Part shown: positions 34,839 to 40,393 of the stretch, piece after piece | How the letters are laid out: every line of letters begins with the position of its first letter | Numbering within the stretch: position 1 is the first letter of the stretch | DNA from: Erwinia pyrifoliae DSM 12163 | Lineage (GTDB): Bacteria; Pseudomonadota; Gammaproteobacteria; Enterobacterales; Enterobacteriaceae | Assembly (NCBI RefSeq): GCF_000026985.1 | Contig: NC_017390.1 | Location: 3,214,004-3,254,396 of the forward strand | Reading direction: 5' to 3' | Length of the DNA stretch: 40,393 nt | Notes under the pieces: generated by a model | What the model saw: the letters and a program-made list of their open reading frames with translations, nothing else | The model's database searches: none | Told to the model about the DNA's origin: nothing | Translations under genes and position numbers: made by a program

Positions 34839-36077
34839 TTAGTACAGCAGACGGGCGCGAACGGTCCCCGGAATCGCCTTCATTAACTGCAGCGCTTTAT
34901 CGGCGGTCTCCTGCGGCGCTTCCACATCAATCACCACATATCCCATCTGCGGCGTGGTTTGCAGATATTGAGCGGAGATATTGATGCCCTGCTCGGCAAA
35001 AATCTGGTTGATCGCCGTCAGTACGCCGGGACGGTTTTCATGAATGTGCATCAGACGACTGGCGTTAGCACCGTGCATCGGCAGGGAGGCTTCAGGGAAA
35101 TTCACCGCTGACAGCGTAGAGCCGTTATCCGAGTATTTCGCCAGCTTGCCTGCTACTTCAATACCAATATTTTCCTGCGCTTCCTGAGTGGATCCACCGA
35201 TATGAGGCGTCAGGATCACGTTATCAAACTCACACAGCGGTGAATTGAACGGATCGCTGTTGGTTGCCGGTTCCATCGGGAACACGTCAATTGCCGCGCC
35301 CGCCAGGTGCTTTTCCGCCAGAGCATTGCATAAAGCAGGAATATCCACCACCGTACCGCGTGAGGCGTTGATCAGCAGCGCGCCTGGCTTCATCTGCGCC
35401 AGCTGTTCCGCCGCCATCATATTCTGGGTGGACGGGGTTTCCGGTACGTGCAGGCTTACCACATCGCTCATATTCAGCAGATCAGAAAGCTGTTGCACCT
35501 GGGTGGCATTACCCAGCGGCAGCTTGCTTTCGATATCATAGAAGAATACGTGCATACCGAGACTTTCAGCCAGTACCCCCAGCTGCATGCCAATATGGCC
35601 ATAGCCAATGATACCCAGCTTCTTGCCACGCGCTTCATAGGATCCCACCGCCAGCTTGTGCCACTGTCCACGGTGCGCTTTGGCATTTGCCGCCGGAACG
35701 CCGCGCAGCATCAGCAACAGCTCGCCGATAACCAGTTCAGCGACGGATCGGGTATTGGAGAAAGGCGCGTTAAACACCGGAATACCGCGCTTCGCCGCTG
35801 CATCAAGATCCACCTGGTTAGTACCGATGCAGAAGCAGCCAACGGCCACCAGTTTCTCCGCCGCAGCGAAGATCTCTTCAGTGAGATGAGTACGCGAACG
35901 CAGTCCGATAAAGTGCGCGTCGCGGATGGATTCTTTCAGTGCATTGCTATCCAGCGCGCCCTTATGAAATTCGATATTGGTGTAGCCCGCCGAGCGCAGA
36001 TTATCAATTGCACTTTGATGCACGCCTTCCACCAGCAGGAATTTAATCTTGTCTTTCTCCAGTGATACTTTTGCCAT
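34839..36077 (-). CDS. serA: D-3-phosphoglycerate dehydrogenase
   Basis: SerA oxidises 3-phosphoglycerate with NAD, the first step of serine synthesis, and is inhibited by serine. The 412-residue protein has FIGLRSRTHLTEE and SNTRSVAELVIGELLLML in the substrate domain, LGIIGYGHIGMQLGVLAE as NAD fold, LTPHIGGSTQEAQENIG carrying the catalytic His, and a C-terminal ACT serine-sensing domain (HIHENRPGVLTAINQIFAEQ). It is convergent with ygfA. Compared with E. coli (410) there are two extra residues just before the ACT domain. A hairpin near 34792-34811 without T tract lies downstream. Confidence 0.97.
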   Translation of the reverse strand: MAKVSLEKDKIKFLLVEGVHQSAIDNLRSAGYTNIEFHKGALDSNALKESIRDAHFIGLRSRTHLTEEIFAAAEKLVAVGCFCIGTNQVDLDAAAKRGIPVFNAPFSNTRSVAELVIGELLLMLRGVPAANAKAHRGQWHKLAVGSYEARGKKLGIIGYGHIGMQLGVLAESLGMHVFFYDIESKLPLGNATQVQQLSDLLNMSDVVSLHVPETPSTQNMMAAEQLAQMKPGALLINASRGTVVDIPALCNALAEKHLAGAAIDVFPMEPATNSDPFNSPLCEFDNVILTPHIGGSTQEAQENIGIEVAGKLAKYSDNGSTLSAVNFPEASLPMHGANASRLMHIHENRPGVLTAINQIFAEQGINISAQYLQTTPQMGYVVIDVEAPQETADKALQLMKAIPGTVRARLLY

Positions 36078-36474
36078 TTCCCGTTCCCGACCTTATTTAG
36101 CAGACTTCAGATGTGGCTGAATACCCCTCATTTTTCCTGTTACAGATGCGCTGGCCGCCCCGCTCACTTCAGTGATTTGGGAAAAACGCTGGCTTGTCGC
36201 CTTGCTGCACCAGGAAATCCGGTGAGGATATTAAGATAGCCTTCTGCCAAAATAACAAAATTTACGCCAGCAGCAATACAAACGATTGCCTTGCCTTCAG
36301 CACGGCTAGCCTGTGCGTCAGTACAAAGCGGCAGAAAATCGTGGCGCAACACCTTGCATCAGGAGGATCGCGCAGCGGACGGGCACAATGTGATATAAGT
36401 CACTAAATTTTAGCCCTGAAAGAAATTGTCTGTTTTGTAGCGAAACAGAAGGTGCCAACGCGGCACCTGAGAGA
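36078..36474. other. Intergenic region between rpiA and serA
   Basis: The 397 bases contain the rpiA terminator at their right end and the serA promoter at the left end. No gene is supported; the short open frames here are small and unlike known proteins. In E. coli Lrp and CRP act upstream of serA; I could not place their sites. Confidence 0.4.
36450..36468 (-). terminator. Terminator downstream of rpiA
   Basis: AGGTGCC (36450-36456) pairs with GGCACCT (36462-36468) around AACGC. On the minus strand it is followed by TCTGTTTCG, a T-rich but interrupted tail. It lies 6 bases after the rpiA stop codon. Confidence 0.65.
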
Positions 36475-37134
36475 TCACTTTTTGATGGTCTGCACACCGT
36501 TTGCGGTGCCAATCAACGCCACATCGGCACCACGGGCAGCAAACAGCCCAACGGTGACCACGCCGGTCAGCGCATTGATCGCCGTTTCCAACCGGATCGG
36601 GTCAATAATGTTGAGGTTATGCACATCGAGAATGATATTGCCGTTATCAGTCACCACATCCTGGCGGTACTCCGGCAGCCCGCCAAGCTTCACCAGTTCG
36701 CGCGCAACGTAGGAACGCGCCATCGGGATCACTTCCACCGGCAGCGGAAAATGCCCCAGCACATCAACCTGCTTGGACTCATCAGCAATACAAATAAAGC
36801 GATCGGCTACCGCAGCAATGATCTTCTCGCGCGTTAGCGCCGCGCCGCCGCCTTTGATCATTTGCATCTGGCCGTTAATCTCATCGGCACCGTCAACATA
36901 GAGCGAAAGGACGTCAATTTCATTAAGGTCAAAGACGGGAATACCATAGGCTTTTAGCCTGGCGGTAGACAGCTCCGAGCTGGAGACCGTTCCTTCGATT
37001 TGATGTTTCATCGACGCCAGTGCATCAATAAAGTGCGCGGCCGTCGAGCCAGTGCCAACCCCAACGACAGTGCCCGGCGTGACGTAATCAAGCGCGGCCC
37101 AGCCTACGGCCTTTTTCAGTTCATCCTGCGTCAT
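36475..37134 (-). CDS. rpiA: Ribose-5-phosphate isomerase A
   Basis: RpiA interconverts ribose 5-phosphate and ribulose 5-phosphate in the pentose phosphate pathway. The 219-residue protein (same length as E. coli) starts [18 protein letters not shown] and has [16 protein letters not shown] (phosphate loop), [20 protein letters not shown] (active-site Asp and Lys) and VILDVHN-like strand [10 protein letters not shown]. The open frame continues 94 codons upstream into argP's promoter but is not coding there. It is divergent from argP, as in E. coli. Confidence 0.97.
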   Translation of the reverse strand: MTQDELKKAVGWAALDYVTPGTVVGVGTGSTAAHFIDALASMKHQIEGTVSSSELSTARLKAYGIPVFDLNEIDVLSLYVDGADEINGQMQMIKGGGAALTREKIIAAVADRFICIADESKQVDVLGHFPLPVEVIPMARSYVARELVKLGGLPEYRQDVVTDNGNIILDVHNLNIIDPIRLETAINALTGVVTVGLFAARGADVALIGTANGVQTIKK

Positions 37135-37338
37135 GATATGTTTAAAACCTGTGCTGCAACTTGGTGCGCGTAGTATAAAGCAAGCCCGGCAAAAAAAACC
37201 GTTCAGTTGCCTCTTTGGTTGGCAGTAATGGAACCTGACCCACAAAGTGCTTAATTCCTGAAGGGGCATTAGCACAACGTAAAGGGCAGAAAATATGGCA
37301 TAGTGACCCACCACACCTGAAAGAGAGTACAAAGACCA

Positions 37339-38238
37339 ATGAAACGCCCGGATTACCGCACGCTTCAGGCGCTGGACGCAGTAATACGTGAACGCGGCTT
37401 TGAGCGTGCGGCGCAAAAACTGTGTATTACCCAGTCTGCGGTTTCACAGCGCATTAAACAACTGGAGAATATGTTCGGCCAGCCGCTGCTGGTGCGTACG
37501 GTACCGCCACGCCCGACGGAGCAGGGACAAAAGCTGCTGGCACTGTTACATCAGGTTGAACTGCTGGAAGAGGAGTGGCTGGGTGATGATAACGGCGGCA
37601 CCACGCCACTGCTGCTGTCGCTGGCGGTCAACGCCGACAGTCTTGCCACCTGGCTACTGCCAGCACTGAAAACGGTACTGGCCGATTCGCCGGTGCGTTT
37701 GAATATTCAGGTGGAAGATGAAACCCGCACTCAGGAACGCCTGCGCCGTGGTGAAGTGGTCGGCGCGGTCAGTATCCAGCCACAGCCGCTGCCCAGCTGT
37801 CTGGTTGACCGTCTGGGAGCGCTTGATTATCTGTTTGTTGGCTCGAAAGAGTTTGCTGACCGCTATTTCCCGAATGGCGTGACGCGATCCGCATTGCTGA
37901 AAGCGCCGGCGGTCGCATTTGACCATCTGGATGATATGCATCAGGCCTTTTTACAGCAAAATTTTGATTTATCGCCGGGTAGCGTACCCTGCCATATCGT
38001 TAACTCGTCGGAAGCCTTTGTGCAGCTGGCGCGGCAGGGAACCACCTGCTGTATGATCCCGCATTTGCAGATTGAGCGTGAGCTGGCGGAGGGGGAGTTA
38101 ATTGATTTAACGCCGGGGCTGTTACAGCGCCGTATGCTCTACTGGCACCGTTTTGCCCCGGAGAGCCGTCTGATGCGTAACGTCACCGATGCCCTGCTCG
38201 CACACGGTCACCGCGTGCTGCGTCAGGATATGTTTTAA
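37339..38238 (+). CDS. argP: LysR-type regulator ArgP (IciA)
   Basis: ArgP activates argO, coding for the arginine/lysine exporter, and genes such as dapB and lysA-linked metabolism; lysine bound to ArgP traps polymerase. The 299-residue protein has a winged HTH ([20 protein letters not shown], then [20 protein letters not shown], residues 12-51), then an effector domain with [20 protein letters not shown]. The start is ATG 37339, preceded by AGAGAG. The target argO is at the right edge of the window, separated from yggE by an IS element. Confidence 0.95.
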   Translation: MKRPDYRTLQALDAVIRERGFERAAQKLCITQSAVSQRIKQLENMFGQPLLVRTVPPRPTEQGQKLLALLHQVELLEEEWLGDDNGGTTPLLLSLAVNADSLATWLLPALKTVLADSPVRLNIQVEDETRTQERLRRGEVVGAVSIQPQPLPSCLVDRLGALDYLFVGSKEFADRYFPNGVTRSALLKAPAVAFDHLDDMHQAFLQQNFDLSPGSVPCHIVNSSEAFVQLARQGTTCCMIPHLQIERELAEGELIDLTPGLLQRRMLYWHRFAPESRLMRNVTDALLAHGHRVLRQDMF

Positions 38239-38289
38239 CGCGCTAACACGGGGCGACCGGCTGATATAGGGCCGCCCCTGAATTACCGG

Positions 38290-39015
38290 TCAGGGATTGC
38301 GTTGCAGTTCAAACACCACGTCAACCTGGTCGTCAAAATGAATACTCTGCTGCTCGTAAGTTTGAGCAGCAGAGGTCATTACGGCGGCATCAGCGGTTTT
38401 ATACATCCGCGCCATCGGCATCGGCTGATAGTTGGCTACGTGATAGCGAATACTGTAGATCTGCCCCAACCTGGTGCCAAAGCCCTGCGCCAGTTCGCCA
38501 GCCTGTTTCGTCGCATCTTCAATCGCCGCCTGACGCGCCTTATCACGATATTGCCCGGGATTAGCCACGCCCAGTTCAACCCCACTGATCTCATTCAGGC
38601 CTGATTTCAGCGCCCCGTCCAGCAGCTCGTTAAGTTTATCCAGGTGACGCAGCGTAACCTGTACCTGGCGCACCGCACGATAACCTTTCAGCACCGACTT
38701 ACCGTCCTTCTGGTAGTCGTATTCAGGCTGGGTGCGCAAATTAGCAGCATTGACGTCCTTCTTATCAATGCCATTTTTATTCAGAAAATCAAAATATTGT
38801 TGTACGCGGGAGTCAGCCTGCTTTTTAGCTTCCACGGCATCTTTGGCAGACACATTCACTTCAATAGCAAGAGTGGCAATATCAGGCGTTGCATCCACGC
38901 TGGATTTCCCGGAGGTAACGATATGCGGCCCGTTGGGTAGTTCATCCGCCTGTACTGCCAGTGGCAAAGTACCTAATCCCAATACGGCGGCAAGAGCCAG
39001 TTTAGTCAGCTTCAC
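38290..39015 (-). CDS. yggE: Periplasmic SIMPL-domain protein YggE
   Basis: This exported protein of the SIMPL family has a signal peptide (KLTKLALAAVLGLG, cleaved after VQA), then GPHIVTSGKSSVDATPDIAT and a duplicated domain with RAVRQVQVTLRHLDKLNELL and SIRYHVANYQPMPMARM. In E. coli it is linked to oxidative stress defence; the mechanism is unclear. I choose the GTG at 39013-39015, with GGAG 6 bases upstream, giving 241 residues and a signal peptide with the usual basic start. The ATG four codons earlier (39027) is the alternative. argP ends just downstream on the other strand. Confidence 0.88.
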   Translation of the reverse strand: MKLTKLALAAVLGLGTLPLAVQADELPNGPHIVTSGKSSVDATPDIATLAIEVNVSAKDAVEAKKQADSRVQQYFDFLNKNGIDKKDVNAANLRTQPEYDYQKDGKSVLKGYRAVRQVQVTLRHLDKLNELLDGALKSGLNEISGVELGVANPGQYRDKARQAAIEDATKQAGELAQGFGTRLGQIYSIRYHVANYQPMPMARMYKTADAAVMTSAAQTYEQQSIHFDDQVDVVFELQRNP

Positions 39016-39116
39016 TGCGTTCTCCATGCATTCTGTTATCAGTTTCTGTCAAATAGTTGGTGAACACCGTAAGTATGATGCCAACCTGCTTTACTGTGCA
39101 AGTGCACGTCATACTA

Positions 39117-40269
39117 AATAGCTGCGCGGAATAGTAGATCACTTTGAGGGAACTCAGCCCGGATTGTGCGATCTGATCAATCGCCAAATCAAAACAAATC
39201 ACCAACCGGACTGAGCAATGCCGATCATAGCACCCATTTCCCGTGAAGAACGACGCCTGATGCGAAAAGCTATCCATAAAACGCGCGATAAAAATCATGC
39301 CCGCAGGCTGACGGCCATACTGATGTTGCACCGGGGAAACCGTGTCAGCCACGTCGCCAGAACGCTCTGTTGCGCCCGTTCATCCGTCGGGCGCTGGATT
39401 AACTGGTTTACGTTGTCCGGTGTTGAAGGTCTGAAATCGTTGCCCGCAGGGCGCTCCCGCCGATGGCCATTTGAGCATATCTGCACTCTGTTACGTGAAC
39501 TGATAAAGCACTCTCCCGGCGATTTTGGTTATCAGCGTTCACGCTGGAGTACGGAATTGTTGGCTATAAAAATTAAAGACATAACCGGCTGCCGGTTGCA
39601 TGCAGGAACCGTCCGTCGCTGGTTGCCCGCTGCCGGGCTGGTGTGGCGCAGAGCTGCGCCAACCCTGCGGATCCGTGACCCGCACAAAGATGAAAAGATG
39701 GCGGTGATCCGCCAGGCGTTGGACAAATGCAGCGCAGAGCATCCGGTATTTTATGAAGATGAAGTGGATATCCACCTCAATCCAAAAATCGGTGCTGACT
39801 GGCAACTGCGCGGGCAGCAAAGACGCGTGGTAACACCGGGTCAAAATGAAAAATATTACCTGGCGGGTGCGCTGCACAGCGGAACGGGCAAAGTCAGTTA
39901 CGTTGGCGGTAACAGCAAAAGTTCGGTGCTGTTTATCAGCCTGCTTAAGCACCTGAAAGCGAGTTACCGCCGGGCAAAAACGATCACGCTGATTGTCGAT
40001 AACTATATCATCCACAAAAGCCGTGAAACGCTGAGCTGGCTGAAACAGAATCCAAAGTTCAGGGTGATTTACCAGCCGGTTTACTCGCCGTGGGTCAATC
40101 ATGTTGAGCGCCTGTGGCAGGCGCTGCACGATACCATTACACGCAATCATCAGTGCCGGTCAATGTGGCAACTGTTGAAAAAAGTACGCCACTTTATGAA
40201 AACGGTCAGCCCGTTCCCGGGCGGTAAACACGGACTGGCAAAAGTGGAGCGCTATTAGACGCAGCTATT
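39117..40269 (+). mobile_element. IS630-family insertion sequence, 1153 bp
   Basis: The element starts AATAGCTGCG at the left and ends CGCAGCTATT at the right as its inverted copy. The terminal repeat continues with three mismatches and then AATAG. It is flanked by TA on both sides (39115-39116 and 40270-40271) inside an original CTAG, the target and TA duplication typical of IS630. One intact transposase gene fills it. It was inserted between yggE and argO. Confidence 0.93.
39218..40258 (+). CDS. IS630 transposase
   Basis: This 346-residue transposase of the Tc1/mariner-IS630 type has an N-terminal HTH region (RVSHVARTLCCARSSVGRWI, about 42-61), then the DDE catalytic core: Asp in FYEDEVDIHLNP, Asp in LIVDNYIIHKS and Glu in NHVERLWQALHD. 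It cuts out and reinserts the element at TA. It is very close from memory to the transposase of IS630 of Shigella. The frame is intact and the terminal repeats lie within 100 bases on both sides, so the element could be active. Confidence 0.95.
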   Translation: MPIIAPISREERRLMRKAIHKTRDKNHARRLTAILMLHRGNRVSHVARTLCCARSSVGRWINWFTLSGVEGLKSLPAGRSRRWPFEHICTLLRELIKHSPGDFGYQRSRWSTELLAIKIKDITGCRLHAGTVRRWLPAAGLVWRRAAPTLRIRDPHKDEKMAVIRQALDKCSAEHPVFYEDEVDIHLNPKIGADWQLRGQQRRVVTPGQNEKYYLAGALHSGTGKVSYVGGNSKSSVLFISLLKHLKASYRRAKTITLIVDNYIIHKSRETLSWLKQNPKFRVIYQPVYSPWVNHVERLWQALHDTITRNHQCRSMWQLLKKVRHFMKTVSPFPGGKHGLAKVERY

Positions 40270-40300
40270 TAGTGACTCCGGCTTCGCCAGCGAGTTCCCG

Positions 40301-40393
40301 CTACCAGACGGAGACGGCCTGCCATGCCAGTTTGCTGGCAATCGCCCACATCACCAGCCCCACCAGCAGATTGATAACGCGCTGAGCGCGGGT
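40301..40393 (-). CDS. argO: Arginine/lysine exporter ArgO, C-terminal part
   Basis: Only the last 30 codons are inside the window. They read T-R-A-Q-R-V-I-N-L-L then VGLVMWAIASKLAWQA, followed by V-S-V-W and TAG at 40303-40301. The A-Q-R-x-I-N-L-x-V-G-x-V-M-W pattern fits the last membrane helix of ArgO (YggA), a LysE-family exporter. In E. coli argO lies beside yggE, which supports the call. It is the target of ArgP. Confidence 0.8.
   Translation of the reverse strand, partial: TRAQRVINLLVGLVMWAIASKLAWQAVSVW

Noticed and set aside
38250..38278. GGGGCG...CGCCCC hairpin between argP and yggE
   Set aside because: Only six paired bases before a mismatch and no T tract; too weak to call a terminator.

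Overview
The window reads as chromosomal backbone of an enterobacterium of the Erwiniaceae, most likely an Erwinia. Nearly every core gene has a close E. coli counterpart, and the order matches several E. coli neighbourhoods joined together: galR-lysA-lysR, then lysS-prfB-recJ-dsbC-xerD-fldB-cptA-sdhE-ygfZ-trhA, then gcvPHT-ubiI-ubiH-pepP-ygfB-zapA-ssrS-ygfA-serA-rpiA-argP-yggE-argO. The genus is inferred from remembered protein similarity and synteny; no search was run.

Layout. Bases 1-441 are the broken tail of a CdiA/filamentous-haemagglutinin-type protein, followed by an AT-rich stretch and an Ail/Lom outer-membrane protein (985-1542). A BisC-type molybdenum S/N-oxide reductase (1815-4091, minus) lies next to galR. 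The promoter and first codons of galR recur in decayed form on the far side of bisC (1712 onward), so bisC sits between a vestigial and an intact galR front end. lysA and lysR are divergent around a palindrome-rich control region. An MFS exporter and a lipoprotein with a trypsin-like catalytic triad follow.

Bases 10344-21560 hold the prfB-lysS operon (prfB keeps its programmed +1 frameshift), recJ-dsbC-xerD, fldB, cptA-sdhE, ygfZ and trhA. Two transporters, one LysE-type and one EamA-type, are spliced into an order that is otherwise conserved with E. coli. Next come an HD-domain hydrolase and a small pseudogene of the oxidoreductase ygfF, which has lost its middle.

Bases 22743-27183 are the glycine cleavage operon gcvT-gcvH-gcvP on the minus strand, with a PurR box upstream and a terminator downstream. 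Between gcvT and the ubiquinone hydroxylase operon (ygfB-pepP-ubiH-ubiI) sits one Abi-like gene with a HEPN-type R-x4-H motif, the best candidate here for an accessory defence function. zapA, 6S RNA, ygfA, serA, rpiA, argP and yggE follow. An intact 1153-bp IS630 copy with a TA duplication separates yggE from the end of argO at the right edge.

The genes mostly serve central metabolism: lysine, serine, glycine and one-carbon units (serA, gcvTHP, ygfA/5-FTHF cyclo-ligase, ygfZ), ubiquinone, translation (lysS, prfB), and DNA repair or chromosome resolution (recJ, xerD). I see no CRISPR array, tRNA gene, prophage or large unknown multi-gene system. The novelty is in single insertions and in decayed or duplicated DNA.
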